Counted from the first letter of the stretch, positions 42,050 through 51,085 are shown. The stretch is 64,000 nt of DNA from Pseudomonas violetae (GCF_023072615.1 NZ_JAKNRW010000016.1:1-64000); one strand, 5' to 3'. Made by a program: numbers and translations. Notes: a model not told the origin generated them from the sequence alone.

Positions 42050-42555
42050 GGCTTGTGCACTCGTTGCACGGTGAAGGTCACGGTCGGGCTTTGTTGCACG
42101 ACGTTTTCCCCGCTGATCACCTGTACCGCCAGACTGTGAGTGCCGCGATCGATGTTTACCAGCTGCAGGGTCGGTACGTTGCCTGGCTGGCCGTAGGGCT
42201 GGTCATCCAGCAACAGCCTGAATAAATGCGGACCTTGCAGGCGCGGTTTGATCAACACGTTGACGGTGAAGGTGCCGTTGTTGGCACGTAACGCTTCGCT
42301 GGTGGGCAGGTTGGTCAACTCCAGCACCTCGTATGTGCTGCGCGGCTGTTCGCCAGTCCTGGCTTCGTCAGGCGGTGCAGTGGGCGCTTGGGTCTCAACG
42401 CTATTGAGCGGTGGCAACTCCACCGGCTGCGCCACGACACCGTCGGGAGGTTGGTTGCTGTATGCGGTGTTGCCGTTGGCGTCGGTGTACTTGTATATGG
42501 CGGCCATCGCTGGAAAAGCCATGGCCAGCAGCAGGATCGTTAACAGTGGCCGCAT
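42046..42555 (-). CDS. DUF4124 domain protein, first of a pair
   Basis: A 169-residue exported protein paralogous to its downstream neighbour. The signal peptide is MRPLLTILLLAMAFPAMA, DUF4124 is AIYKYTDANGNTAYSNQPP (about 19-37), and FTVNVLIKPRLQGPHLFRLL and VNIDRGTHSLAVQVIS repeat the beta domain. No enzyme motif is seen. The pair lies between ntrBC and glnA in the same direction and could be read together with ntrBC, but the gap of 230 bases with its own regulatory signals argues for separate control of ntrBC. Confidence 0.8.
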   Translation of the reverse strand: MRPLLTILLLAMAFPAMAAIYKYTDANGNTAYSNQPPDGVVAQPVELPPLNSVETQAPTAPPDEARTGEQPRSTYEVLELTNLPTSEALRANNGTFTVNVLIKPRLQGPHLFRLLLDDQPYGQPGNVPTLQLVNIDRGTHSLAVQVISGENVVQQSPTVTFTVQRVHKP

Positions 42556-42578
42556 GCAGGTTTCCTGTGGCAGTTGGG

Positions 42579-43004
42579 TTACTCCGACAGCGGAATACCT
42601 TGGCTGCCAGCATAGAACACTATCAGTTCCACTGGCTTGTCACCGGTTTTGCCGCGGTGAATGATATCGACCATTTCCGCCAGCGCCTCGCCCTGTTTGA
42701 AGCTGCGAACCTGGCCACTGTCCCGGCTTTCCACCGTCAGCTCCCCGGAGAGGATGTACGCTGCGTTGGGTGTTGGATGCTTGTGCCAGTTGAGTTCGGT
42801 GTTGGCCGGTATCTTGAGTTTGAGCAGAGACAGTTCAGGTACGGCATCGGGATAGCGAGTGTACGACGTGCCGTCCCAGGAAGTGCTGCCCTGCAACAGT
42901 ACTTTGCGTTCGATTGCGGTCGGTGCGGGCTCCTGGCTGCAACCGGGCAAGATGACAACGGCCAGAGTCGTTACAAGCAGGGAGGTGAGTGCGCGGGTCT
43001 TCAT
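42579..43004 (-). CDS. Cupin-domain lipoprotein
   Basis: A 141-residue protein with a lipoprotein signal (MKTRALTSLLVTTLAVVILP, lipobox before Cys in LPGC). The cupin core is ELNWHKHPTPNAAYILSGELTV (metal-type His pair in HKH) followed by FKQGEALAEMVDIIHRGKTG. It may bind a metal and a small ligand in the cell envelope; the reaction is unknown. It is 23 bases upstream of the DUF4124 pair and probably co-transcribed with it. Confidence 0.8.
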   Translation of the reverse strand: MKTRALTSLLVTTLAVVILPGCSQEPAPTAIERKVLLQGSTSWDGTSYTRYPDAVPELSLLKLKIPANTELNWHKHPTPNAAYILSGELTVESRDSGQVRSFKQGEALAEMVDIIHRGKTGDKPVELIVFYAGSQGIPLSE

Positions 43005-43125
43005 CGTTCCATCCTTTGAGGGTCGGTCAGGCGATGTAGGCTACGAGCAAGTTAAAAGCATTGATGCCGGACGGTGCCGGGGGTATCGCAGGAAATTGCG
43101 GAGTCTTTCGTCGGAAATCGGCTAC

Positions 43126-43157
43126 AAAAAAGGCCTCCCGTAGGAAGCCTCTTTTTT
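43126..43157 (-). terminator. Intrinsic terminator of glnA
   Basis: On the reverse strand AGGCTTCC-TACG-GGAGGCCT forms a stem, followed by a run of six T (43126-43131). It lies about 30 bases after the glnA stop. Confidence 0.85.
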
Positions 43158-43186
43158 GTCACGCCGCGGGTGCCGGCGCTACCAGA

Positions 43187-44593
43187 TCAGCAGCTGTAGT
43201 ACAGCTCGTATTCCAGTGGGTGTACGAAGGTGCGGACCTTGATTTCTTCTTCGCTTTTCAGCGCGATGTAAGCGTCGATGAAGTCGTCGGAGAACACGCC
43301 GCCTTTGGTCAGGAACGCACGACCTTTGTCCAGCTCTTCCAGGGCTTCTTTCAGGCTGCCGCAAACTTGTGGGATCTCTTTCGCCTCTTCAGGCGGCAGG
43401 TCGTACAGGTTTTTGTCAGCTGCGTCGCCAGGGTGGATCTTGTTCTGGATGCCGTCCAGGCCAGCCATCAGCAGTGCAGCGAAGCCCAGGTACGGGTTGG
43501 CTGCTGGATCCGGGAAGCGGGCTTCGATACGGCGAGCGCGTGGGCTCGACACGTAAGGAATACGGATCGAAGCGGAACGGTTGCGAGCCGAGTAGGCCAG
43601 CATTACCGGAGCTTCGAAGCCAGGGACCAGGCGCTTGTAGGAGTTGGTCGACGGGTTGGTGAAGCCGTTCAGGGCCTTACCGTGCTTGATGATGCCGCCG
43701 ATGAAGTACAGGGCGGTGTCGGACAGGCCGGCATAACCTTCGCCAGCGAAGGTGTTCTTGCCATCTTTGGCGATGGACAGGTGAACGTGCATACCCGAGC
43801 CGTTATCGCCGTACAGTGGCTTAGGCATGAAGGTCGCGGTGCGGCCGTAAGCGACTGCAACGTTGTGTACGCAGTATTTGAGGGTCTGAACTTCGTCAGC
43901 CTTGGCTACCAGGGTGTTGAACTTCACACCGATTTCGTTCTGGCCGGCAGTCGCCACTTCGTGGTGGTGAACTTCGATGACCAGGCCCATTTCTTCCATG
44001 GCGTTGCACATGGAGGTACGGATTTCGTGGTCGTGGTCAAACGGTGGAACCGGGAAGTAGCCGCCTTTGATACCTGGGCGGTGGCCATGGTTGCCGCCTT
44101 CGATGTCCTGGTCGGACATCCAAGAACCCTGCTCGGAGAAAATCTTGAACATCGAGCCGGAGATGTCGGACTTGAACTTCACTTGATCGAAGATGAAGAA
44201 CTCTGGTTCCGGGCCAACGAATACGGTATCGCCGATACCGGTCGACTTCAGGTATTCCTCGGCGCGGTGGGCGATGGCGCGTGGGTCGCGGTCATAGCCT
44301 TGCATGGTCGAAGGGTCGATCACGTTGCAGACCAGAATCAGCGTTGGGTCTTCGGTGAACGGGTCGAGGACGGCAGTGCTGTCGTCCGGCAGCAGGATCA
44401 TGTCGGAGGCTTCGATGCCTTTCCAGCCAGCGATGGAGGAACCGTCGAACATTTTGCCTTCTTCGAAGAAAGCTTCATCCAGCGCGTCGCGAGCCGGCAT
44501 GGTCACGTGATGCTGAGTGCCTTTGGTGTCCGTGAAGCGCAGATCAATCCACTTGACGTCATGATCTTTGATGAGTTGAACCGACTTCGACAT
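43187..44593 (-). CDS. glnA: Glutamine synthetase type I
   Basis: A 468-residue dodecameric enzyme making glutamine from glutamate, ammonia and ATP. MFDGSSIAGWKGI, the metal-binding EVHHHEVATAGQNEIG and GSGMHVHLSIAKDGKN, and the adenylylation loop NLYDLPPEE (Tyr about 397) are present, so activity should be controlled by GlnE. The ATG at 44593 (MSKSVQLIKDH) has GGAGG before it; the long upstream extension is not part of the gene. A sigma54 promoter at 44695-44709 and an NtrC-like site at 44813-44829 indicate control by NtrC. Confidence 0.97.
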   Translation of the reverse strand: MSKSVQLIKDHDVKWIDLRFTDTKGTQHHVTMPARDALDEAFFEEGKMFDGSSIAGWKGIEASDMILLPDDSTAVLDPFTEDPTLILVCNVIDPSTMQGYDRDPRAIAHRAEEYLKSTGIGDTVFVGPEPEFFIFDQVKFKSDISGSMFKIFSEQGSWMSDQDIEGGNHGHRPGIKGGYFPVPPFDHDHEIRTSMCNAMEEMGLVIEVHHHEVATAGQNEIGVKFNTLVAKADEVQTLKYCVHNVAVAYGRTATFMPKPLYGDNGSGMHVHLSIAKDGKNTFAGEGYAGLSDTALYFIGGIIKHGKALNGFTNPSTNSYKRLVPGFEAPVMLAYSARNRSASIRIPYVSSPRARRIEARFPDPAANPYLGFAALLMAGLDGIQNKIHPGDAADKNLYDLPPEEAKEIPQVCGSLKEALEELDKGRAFLTKGGVFSDDFIDAYIALKSEEEIKVRTFVHPLEYELYYSC

Positions 44594-44694
44594 AGTGTCC
44601 TCCGGGTGGCTTCGGGCTTTGGTAGTGGATGGCCCTTGGAATGTGGGTGATGCCGGCGCGAATACTCTGCCAAGGCAACCTGCCTCACAAGGGA

Positions 44695-44709
44695 GCAAAT
44701 TGCATGCCA
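44695..44709 (-). promoter_or_regulatory. Sigma54 promoter of glnA
   Basis: The reverse strand reads TGGCAT-GCAAT-TTGC, one base from the sigma54 consensus, with GG and GC ten bases apart. Transcription would start near 44683, about 90 bases before the ATG. Confidence 0.75.
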
Positions 44710-44812
44710 GTGCCCCAGCATGGGTTTTTCGCCCCAAATTCACGCTTATATAACAGCATAGGGCTCTAAAACGTAAATTCGCGCCCCGTTATGTGGCGCT
44801 CCATCACGAAAA

Positions 44813-44829
44813 TGACCTGTTTTGGTGCG
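44813..44829 (-). promoter_or_regulatory. NtrC-like site upstream of glnA
   Basis: TGACC-TGTTTTG-GTGCG has the right spacing (N7) and one good arm of the NtrC consensus. Its centre is about 138 bases before the expected transcription start. GCGCC-N9-GGCGC at 44781-44799 is another dyad nearby but has the wrong spacing. Confidence 0.45.
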
Positions 44830-44855
44830 AGCGAAACCTTCTGCATATTAACTGG

Positions 44856-44883
44856 TTAAACCTTGAGCAATTTCCGCTATAAT
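44856..44883 (+). promoter_or_regulatory. Probable sigma70 promoter of thiI
   Basis: A perfect TATAAT at 44878-44883 lies 16 bases after TTAAAC at 44856-44861. Transcription would begin about 36 bases before the thiI ATG. It lies back to back with the glnA control region, which fills the rest of the 330-base gap. Confidence 0.55.
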
Positions 44884-44925
44884 CCGCGCCCCCCTTTTTC
44901 GGCTGGCCCAGCACGCGCTGTTTTC

Positions 44926-46380
44926 ATGAAACTAATCGTAAAAGTCTTCCCCGAGATCACCATCAAGAGCCGCCCGGTACGGATGCGTTTCATCCGCCAG
45001 TTGGCCAAGAATATCCGCACCGTGCTCCGCGACCTGGATCCGGCCGTGGTGGTGAACGGTGTGTGGGACAATCTCGAGCTGGAAACCCGCGTGAGCGAGC
45101 CCAAGGCCCTGAAGGAGATGACTGAACGCCTGAGCTGCATGCCGGGCATCGCGCATTTCCTGCAGGTCGACGAGTACCCTCTGGGTGACTTTGACGACAT
45201 CGTTGCCAAGTGCAAGCTGCACTTCGGTGAATCCCTGGCCGGGAAGATTTTTTCGGTGCGCTGCAAGCGCGCCGGCAAACATGAATTCAGCTCGATGGAT
45301 GTCGAGAAATACGTCGGTAGCCAACTGCGTCGTCAGTGCGGCGCTGCCGGAATCTCGCTGAAAGAGCCGCAAATTGAAGTTCGTATCGAAATTCGCGACA
45401 GACGGTTGTTCGTCATCCACAACCAGCACAACAGCATCGGCGGTTATCCGCTGGGTGCCCTGGAACAGACGCTTGTGCTGATGTCCGGTGGCTTCGATTC
45501 CACTGTCGCCGCTTACCAGATCATGCGCCGCGGGCTGATGAGCCATTTCTGCTTCTTCAACCTGGGCGGGCGGGCCCATGAACTGGGCGTGATGGAAGTC
45601 GCGCACTTCATCTGGAAGAAGTACGGCAGCTCCCAACGCGTGTTATTTGTCAGTGTGCCGTTCGAAGAAGTCCTGGGAGAAATTCTCGGGAAAGTCGATA
45701 ACAGTCATATGGGCGTAGTTTTGAAGCGTATGATGTTGCGCGCTGCTTCCCGTATTGCCGATCGACTGGAGATCGATGCACTGGTCACCGGTGAAGCGAT
45801 TTCCCAGGTGTCGAGCCAGACGTTGCCGAATCTGTCCGTGATCGACTGCGTGACTGACAAGCTGGTCTTGCGACCGCTGATCGCCAGCCACAAGCAGGAC
45901 ATCATCGATCTGGCCAGCGAAATCGGCACGGCTGATTTCGCCAAGCACATGCCGGAATATTGCGGGGTCATCTCGGTGAACCCCAAGACCCACGCCAAGC
46001 GCCCGCGCGTGGAGCACGAAGAGAAAGAATTCGACATGGCGGTTCTCGAGCGTGCGCTTGAGAACGCCAAGCTGGTACCGATCGATCGCGTAATCGACGA
46101 ATTGGGCCAGGACTTGCAAATCGAAGAAGTCGGCGAAGCTCTGGCGGGTCAGATCGTCATCGACATCCGTCATCCGGATGCCGCTGAAGACGATCCGTTG
46201 GAGCTCGCGGGCATTGAGGTACAAACGATGCCGTTTTATGCATTGAACGCTCGTTTCAAGGAACTGGACCCTACTCGCCAGTACCTGCTGTATTGCGACA
46301 AAGGCGTGATGAGTCGCCTGCATGCCCACCATTTGCTCAGTGAGGGGCATGCCAATGTGCGCGTTTATCGACCGAGCTAA
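44926..46380 (+). CDS. thiI: tRNA 4-thiouridine synthase / thiazole sulfur transfer protein ThiI
   Basis: A 484-residue enzyme that makes 4-thiouridine at position 8 of tRNA and supplies sulfur for thiamine. An N-terminal ferredoxin-like/THUMP part (about residues 1-165), the PP-loop LMSGGFDSTVAAYQIM (about 186) and a C-terminal rhodanese domain with the active Cys in YLLYCDKGVMS (about 457) are visible. The long form with rhodanese is typical of proteobacteria. The start is the ATG at 44926 (MKLIVKVFPEITIKS). Confidence 0.95.
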   Translation: MKLIVKVFPEITIKSRPVRMRFIRQLAKNIRTVLRDLDPAVVVNGVWDNLELETRVSEPKALKEMTERLSCMPGIAHFLQVDEYPLGDFDDIVAKCKLHFGESLAGKIFSVRCKRAGKHEFSSMDVEKYVGSQLRRQCGAAGISLKEPQIEVRIEIRDRRLFVIHNQHNSIGGYPLGALEQTLVLMSGGFDSTVAAYQIMRRGLMSHFCFFNLGGRAHELGVMEVAHFIWKKYGSSQRVLFVSVPFEEVLGEILGKVDNSHMGVVLKRMMLRAASRIADRLEIDALVTGEAISQVSSQTLPNLSVIDCVTDKLVLRPLIASHKQDIIDLASEIGTADFAKHMPEYCGVISVNPKTHAKRPRVEHEEKEFDMAVLERALENAKLVPIDRVIDELGQDLQIEEVGEALAGQIVIDIRHPDAAEDDPLELAGIEVQTMPFYALNARFKELDPTRQYLLYCDKGVMSRLHAHHLLSEGHANVRVYRPS

Positions 46381-46519
46381 GAGCCCGGGGCTGTTTGCCT
46401 GTGGCCTGCGTCACCGGCCCCCCGACTCTGCCGTCAAGCTGTAACGGCAAGGCCTGACTCTACTGTTAATCGCTGCCAAGACTTGTCAGCACACCGAATC
46501 CTCTGATCGAGATACACAA

Positions 46520-48340
46520 GTGATCGAAAATCTACGCAACATCGCCATCATTGCTCACGTTGACCATGGTAAAACCACCCTGGTAGACAAACTCTTGCGT
46601 CAATCCGGCACCCTGGAGCGCAACGAGCTCAACGACGAGCGCGTGATGGACTCCAACGACCAGGAGAAAGAGCGCGGTATTACCATTCTGGCGAAAAACA
46701 CCGCCATCAACTGGAACGGCTACCACATCAACATCGTGGACACCCCGGGCCACGCCGACTTCGGCGGCGAAGTTGAACGTGTAATGTCGATGGTTGACTC
46801 CGTTCTGCTGCTGGTTGACGCTCAAGACGGCCCTATGCCGCAAACCCGTTTCGTGACCAAGAAGGCTTTCGAAGCCGGCCTGCGTCCAATCGTGGTGATC
46901 AACAAGGTTGACCGTCCAGGCGCACGTCCGGACTGGGTTCTGGACCAGATCTTCGATCTGTTCGACAACCTCGGTGCTACCGAAGAACAACTGGACTTCA
47001 AAGTCGTGTACGCCTCGGCCCTGAACGGCATTGCCGGTCTGGATCACACCGACATGGCTGAAGACATGACCCCGCTGTACCAGTCGATCGTCGACAACGT
47101 ACCAGCACCGAAAGTTGACCGTGACGGCCCGTTCCAGATGCAAATCTCGGCACTGGACTACAACAGCTTCCTGGGCATTATCGGCGTTGGCCGTATCGCT
47201 CGTGGTCGCGTCAAGCCGAACACCCAGGTTGTTGCGATCGACGCTGACGGCAAACGCCGTAACGGCCGTATCCTGAAGCTGATGGGTCACCACGGTCTGC
47301 ACCGTATTGACGTTGAAGAAGCAGCTGCCGGCGACATCGTCTGCATCAGCGGCTTCGAGTCGCTGTTCATCTCCGACACCCTGTGCGACCCACAGAACGT
47401 TGAAGCGATGAAGCCGCTGACCGTTGACGAACCAACCGTTTCGATGACCTTCCAGGTTAACGACTCGCCGTTCTGCGGCCGTGAAGGCAAGTTCGTCACC
47501 AGCCGTAACATCAAAGAACGTCTGGACAAAGAACTGCTCTACAACGTTGCCCTGCGCGTTGAAGAAGGCGACACCGCTGACAAGTTCAAAGTCTCCGGTC
47601 GTGGCGAGCTGCACTTGTCGGTACTGATCGAAACCATGCGTCGCGAAGGCTTCGAAATGGGTGTTGGTCGTCCGGAAGTGATCATCCGCATGGTTGACGG
47701 CGTCAAGCACGAACCGTACGAAAACGTGACCATCGACCTGCCAGAAGAATCGCAAGGTTCGATCATGGAACAGATCGGTATCCGTAAAGGCGACCTGACT
47801 AACATGGTTCCGGATGGTAAGGGCCGTGTGCGCCTTGAGTACAACATTCCGGCACGTGGCCTGATCGGTTTCCGTAACGAGTTCCTGACCCTGACCTCCG
47901 GTGCAGGCATCCTGACCTCGATCTTCGACCGTTACGACGTGATGAAGTCCGGCGACATGTCCGGCCGTCAGAACGGCGTGCTGGTTTCGGTTGCTACCGG
48001 TAAGGCTCTGACTTACTCGCTGGAAACCCTGCAAGCTCGCGGCAAACTGTTCCTGGGCCACGGCGAAGACGTGTACGAAGGTCAAATCGTCGGCATCAAC
48101 AGCCGCGACAACGACCTGGGCGTGAACCCAACCAAAGGCAAGAAGCTCGACAACATGCGTGCCTCGGGTAAAGACGAAACCATCGCTTTGGTTCCGCCTA
48201 TCCGTTTCACCCTGGAACAAGCGCTTGAGTTCGTGCAAGAAGACGAACTGTGCGAAGTCACTCCTAAGTCCATCCGTCTTCGTAAGAAGATCTTGGGCGA
48301 AAGCGAGCGTACCCGCGCTGCCAAGAAGTCCGGTAACTAA
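46520..48340 (+). CDS. typA: Ribosome-associated translational GTPase TypA/BipA
   Basis: A 606-residue GTPase linked to ribosome assembly and stress adaptation. AHVDHGKTTLVDKLL (G1), ERGITILAKNTAI (switch I), DTPGHADFGGEVER (G3) and INKVDRPGARPDW (G4) define the G domain. EF-G-like domains III and V and the TypA-specific C-terminal domain (GLIGFRNEFLTLTSGAGIL) follow. The start codon is GTG at 46520. Its strong terminator is the target of the group II intron. Confidence 0.97.
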   Translation: MIENLRNIAIIAHVDHGKTTLVDKLLRQSGTLERNELNDERVMDSNDQEKERGITILAKNTAINWNGYHINIVDTPGHADFGGEVERVMSMVDSVLLLVDAQDGPMPQTRFVTKKAFEAGLRPIVVINKVDRPGARPDWVLDQIFDLFDNLGATEEQLDFKVVYASALNGIAGLDHTDMAEDMTPLYQSIVDNVPAPKVDRDGPFQMQISALDYNSFLGIIGVGRIARGRVKPNTQVVAIDADGKRRNGRILKLMGHHGLHRIDVEEAAAGDIVCISGFESLFISDTLCDPQNVEAMKPLTVDEPTVSMTFQVNDSPFCGREGKFVTSRNIKERLDKELLYNVALRVEEGDTADKFKVSGRGELHLSVLIETMRREGFEMGVGRPEVIIRMVDGVKHEPYENVTIDLPEESQGSIMEQIGIRKGDLTNMVPDGKGRVRLEYNIPARGLIGFRNEFLTLTSGAGILTSIFDRYDVMKSGDMSGRQNGVLVSVATGKALTYSLETLQARGKLFLGHGEDVYEGQIVGINSRDNDLGVNPTKGKKLDNMRASGKDETIALVPPIRFTLEQALEFVQEDELCEVTPKSIRLRKKILGESERTRAAKKSGN

Positions 48341-48360
48341 GTCATTTAGTTAGCTGGAAA

Positions 48361-48396
48361 AAAAACGCCCCCGATCGCGAGATCGGGGGCGTTTTT
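48361..48396 (+). terminator. Intrinsic terminator of typA
   Basis: AAAAACGCCCCCGATC and GATCGGGGGCGTTTTT form a perfect 16-pair stem around GCGA. The intron begins 4 bases after the stem and its T-run. Confidence 0.95.
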
Positions 48397-48399
48397 GTT

Positions 48400-50226
48400 G
48401 TGCGCCCAGCATGGGCGCAATCTTGCGGGTGCAAGTCCCGCCGTAAGCTGACCACAGCGAACGAAGTGAAGCGCAACTGCATGAGGGCGACCGAGTGTGG
48501 GGAGGAAGCGTGAATCGAAACCGTGAGCCGATGGACAAGAATCGGATACAAGGCGAAGCCGACCAGGGCGAGCGAGCAGCAATTCGCGAAGCTCTTGTGG
48601 TCAAGGGTCAGGCTACGTAAATCCGGCGGTTGTGCGGTGAAGGATTGCGTTCTTACCTGGGGAGATCTCGCCTTATGCCTGAAAGGACGACGGTGCCAGC
48701 CGGAGCGAGAAGTCAGCAGAGGCCGTAGTAGTCTTTTTTTTTAGACGAAGGGCCGAACGAGAGAAAGCGTTATAGGCCATGTTGATGCGAAAGATCGGAA
48801 GTCAGATGCCTGCCAAACGCGGGGCGGACGGAGACAGCGAGCGGTGAAGCCGTGAGTAATCCCGTCAGCGACGAGGTCAATCGCCCGCAAAATGAATCCG
48901 ATAACGCAGGGCAAGGGCTGCTGGAACGGTCCTTTGCGAGAGAAAACCTGAAGCGGGCATGGAAGCGGGTCAAGGCCAACAAAGGTGCAGCGGGAGTCGA
49001 TGGTCTGGATATTGAACAGACCGCCGAACACCTTCTGAGCCAGTGGCCAAAGATTCGTGAACAGCTTCTTTCAGGCACCTACCGGCCCAGTCCGGTAAAG
49101 CGCGTAGTCATTCCCAAGCCTGACGGCGGTGAGCGCGAGTTGGGAATTCCGACGGTCACCGACCGCTTGATCCAACAAGCGTTGCTGCAAGTCTTGCAGC
49201 CACTACTCGATCCGACTTTCAGTGAGCACAGCTACGGCTTTCGCCCGGGACGCTGCGCACAGGACGCCGTTTTGGCGGCCCAGCGCCATGTGTCTTCAGG
49301 GCGCAGAGTGTTGGTGGACGTTGATTTAGAGAAGTTCTTCGACCGGGTCGATCACGATATGTTGATCGATCGGTTACGCAAACGGGTTGCGGATCGGGCG
49401 GTTATCCGGCTGATTCGGGCGTATCTGGATGCGGGAACGCTGATCAACGGCGTGGTCGAGAAAAGCCGCTGCGGGGCGCCGCAAGGCGGCCCACTGTCGC
49501 CGTTGCTGGCGAATGTGCTGCGGGACGAAGTGGATCGAGAGCTTGAGCGTCGAGGTCATTGCTTCGTGCGCTATGCCGACGATGCGAATGTCTATGTTCG
49601 CAGCCGCAGGGCTGGGCAGCGGGTGATGGCTTTGCTGAAGCGTCTGTATGAAAAGCTGCACTTGAGTTTCAACGAGAGCAAGAGTGCGGTGGCGAGTGCA
49701 TTTGGTCGCAAATTTCTTGGATACGCCTTCTGGGCATCTCCACAAGGTGTCAAAAGAGCCGTAGCGGTCAAGGCGCGCAAGCAGTTCAAGCAACGGATAC
49801 GCGAACTCACCGGTTGCTCAGGCGGTCGCAGTATGCGACAAGTTGTCGAGAATCTACGCCCTTATCTCTTGGGCTGGAAAACCTACTTTGGGTTGTCACA
49901 AACGCCGAAAGTCTGGCGAGGGCTGGACGAGTGGATGCGACACCGATTGCGAGCGATCCAGCTTAAGCAATGGAGGCGTGGTCCGACGATTTACCGCGAA
50001 CTGAGAGCGTTGGGAGCTAGCAGCCAATCGGCACGAAAAGTGGCGGCCAATTCTTATAGTCGGTGGCGTAACAGCCGCTTTGAGCTCAATCGGGTGCTGG
50101 ATGTGGCGTGGTTTGACAGACTGGGTCTGGTGCGACTCTCATAACCTCAATCTCTCGAACCGCCCGGTGCGGACCCGCATGCCGGGTGGTGTGGCAGGGG
50201 AGCGGCCTATGAAGGCTGCCCCCTAT
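48400..50226 (+). mobile_element. Group IIC intron, apparently complete
   Basis: The 5' end reads GTGCGCCCAGCATGGGCGC, the start typical of bacterial class C introns. About 450 bases of structured RNA precede the maturase gene. After it, 50157-50191 forms a domain V hairpin (ACCGCCCGG paired with CCGGGTGGT, inner TGCG/CGCA), with the CGC triad of class C, and 50192-50226 a domain VI hairpin ending in CCCTAT. The ends are placed by these motifs and could be off by a few bases. It sits immediately behind the typA terminator, the preferred target of class C introns, and leaves typA intact. Confidence 0.85.
48852..50144 (+). CDS. ltrA: Group II intron reverse transcriptase/maturase
   Basis: A 430-residue intron-encoded protein needed for splicing and mobility. 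RT motifs are in order: RAWKRVKANKGAAGVDG (RT0-1), PVKRVVIPKPDGGERELGIPTV (RT2), RALVDVDLEKFFDRVDHD-type segment (RT3; reads VLVDVDLEKFFDRVDHDML), GAPQGGPLSPLLANV (RT4) and the catalytic FVRYADDANVYV (RT5). A maturase X domain follows (QFKQRIRELTG..., LGWKTYFGLSQTPKVW). No HNH endonuclease is present, as normal for class C. The start codon is GTG at 48852, inside the intron. All motifs appear intact. Confidence 0.93.
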   Translation: MSNPVSDEVNRPQNESDNAGQGLLERSFARENLKRAWKRVKANKGAAGVDGLDIEQTAEHLLSQWPKIREQLLSGTYRPSPVKRVVIPKPDGGERELGIPTVTDRLIQQALLQVLQPLLDPTFSEHSYGFRPGRCAQDAVLAAQRHVSSGRRVLVDVDLEKFFDRVDHDMLIDRLRKRVADRAVIRLIRAYLDAGTLINGVVEKSRCGAPQGGPLSPLLANVLRDEVDRELERRGHCFVRYADDANVYVRSRRAGQRVMALLKRLYEKLHLSFNESKSAVASAFGRKFLGYAFWASPQGVKRAVAVKARKQFKQRIRELTGCSGGRSMRQVVENLRPYLLGWKTYFGLSQTPKVWRGLDEWMRHRLRAIQLKQWRRGPTIYRELRALGASSQSARKVAANSYSRWRNSRFELNRVLDVAWFDRLGLVRLS

Positions 50227-50265
50227 GCCGATTGTCCGGGGTTTCGATGTTGTCAGGGCCGATGC

Positions 50266-50357
50266 CATCGCTGGCAAGCCAGCTCCCACAGTGCTCAGCG
50301 TCGAACACACATTCTATGAACACTGTAATTACTGTGGGAGCCGGCTTGCCAGCGATG
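50266..50357. repeat. REP pair, inverted (variant core)
   Basis: CATCGCTGGCAAGCCAGCTC... at 50266-50290 and the inverted TGTGGGAGCCGGCTTGCCAG... at 50333-50357 form a REP pair of a variant with GGCAAGCC/GGCTTGCC core. They lie between the intron and the YkgJ-type gene. Confidence 0.8.
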
Positions 50358-50385
50358 AGGCCCGGTCAGGCAGCGAGATTCCGGA

Positions 50386-50829
50386 TCAGAATTTTTCGAG
50401 GGTACGGCGCGAGCTGCTGGTCTCGCGCGCCACTTCCTTGGGCTTGTAAGCGCAATACCCCGGCCGCGGCCCGATCTTGGGGTGATTGCGGCAAGTATCC
50501 GGGCGCTTTTCATAAATAGTGCACAGACGGCTCTTACGATCCAGGTACAGGCAATCGTTGTTGCTCATGCGTTGGAGGGTAAAGATCTCAGTCTTCTGGC
50601 TGTAACGCTCGACGATCCCTTCCTTCTGCAAACGCTTGGCAATGTTCTTCGCCGGCTCGCCGCGCTCGAATTCGTCGACGATTCCGATCCGGATCAGGTC
50701 CTTGATCTTGACCTCGACCGGCAGGGTGCAGCAGCTGGACACACAAGAGCCGCACATAGGTGCAGAATACTTGGCCCAGGTATCGAGGCGATCGATCTCC
50801 GCAGCGGCGATCAGGTTGGGTTTCATCAT
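50386..50829 (-). CDS. YkgJ-type cysteine cluster protein
   Basis: A 147-residue protein of the YkgJ/UPF0153 family, predicted to bind metal or an iron-sulfur cluster. Cys residues are arranged as PMCGSCVSSCCTLPVEV (residues about 25-41), NDCLYLDRKSRLCTIYEKRPDTCR (about 95-118) and GYCAYKP. The segment YEKRPDTCRNHP is diagnostic. The start is the second Met (50826) or the first (50829). The function is not known. It is reversed and divergent from glgP. Confidence 0.85.
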   Translation of the reverse strand: MMKPNLIAAAEIDRLDTWAKYSAPMCGSCVSSCCTLPVEVKIKDLIRIGIVDEFERGEPAKNIAKRLQKEGIVERYSQKTEIFTLQRMSNNDCLYLDRKSRLCTIYEKRPDTCRNHPKIGPRPGYCAYKPKEVARETSSSRRTLEKF

Positions 50830-51085
50830 GGGTTGTTACCAGCGTGTGCATCAGGGCGCGCGATCATACCGGGACTGGTGGAATTTTGAACAACCTTTCG
50901 CCAGATTTTTTCCTGCATGGCTCATCGGCTTTGGTAATCCGGCACGAGCCCTGCATTCTTTGCGGTATACGACAAGGTAATGTCGACCTATCTCGCACTA
51001 ACGGGAAATACTGCCGAACCAGACTCTCCATGGCCTGTCAGACCGTCTAGGCTCAACTATTCCACGCTCGCTCGAGGTCTTATCG
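50830..51085. other. Divergent gap upstream of glgP
   Basis: No gene. CGGCAC-GAGCC-CTGC at 50940-50954 keeps the GG-N10-GC of a sigma54 promoter pointing to glgP, but no enhancer site was found and it may be chance. A sigma70 promoter was not clear. Confidence 0.25.

Noticed and set aside
43061..44650. 529-codon forward frame opposite glnA
   Set aside because: Antisense to a certain gene, covers its terminator and promoter side, and has no motif.
44781..44799. Second NtrC site upstream of glnA
   Set aside because: GCGCC and GGCGC are separated by nine bases, not seven, and lack the GCAC/GTGC core.
46532..48238. 568-codon reverse frame opposite typA
   Set aside because: Pure antisense of a highly expressed GTPase gene; composition is rich in Val/His/Gln as expected for a shadow frame and it has no family motif.
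50940..50954. Sigma54 promoter for glgP
   Set aside because: GG-N10-GC is present but the rest is weak, and no enhancer site is visible; kept only as a remark in the gap entry.
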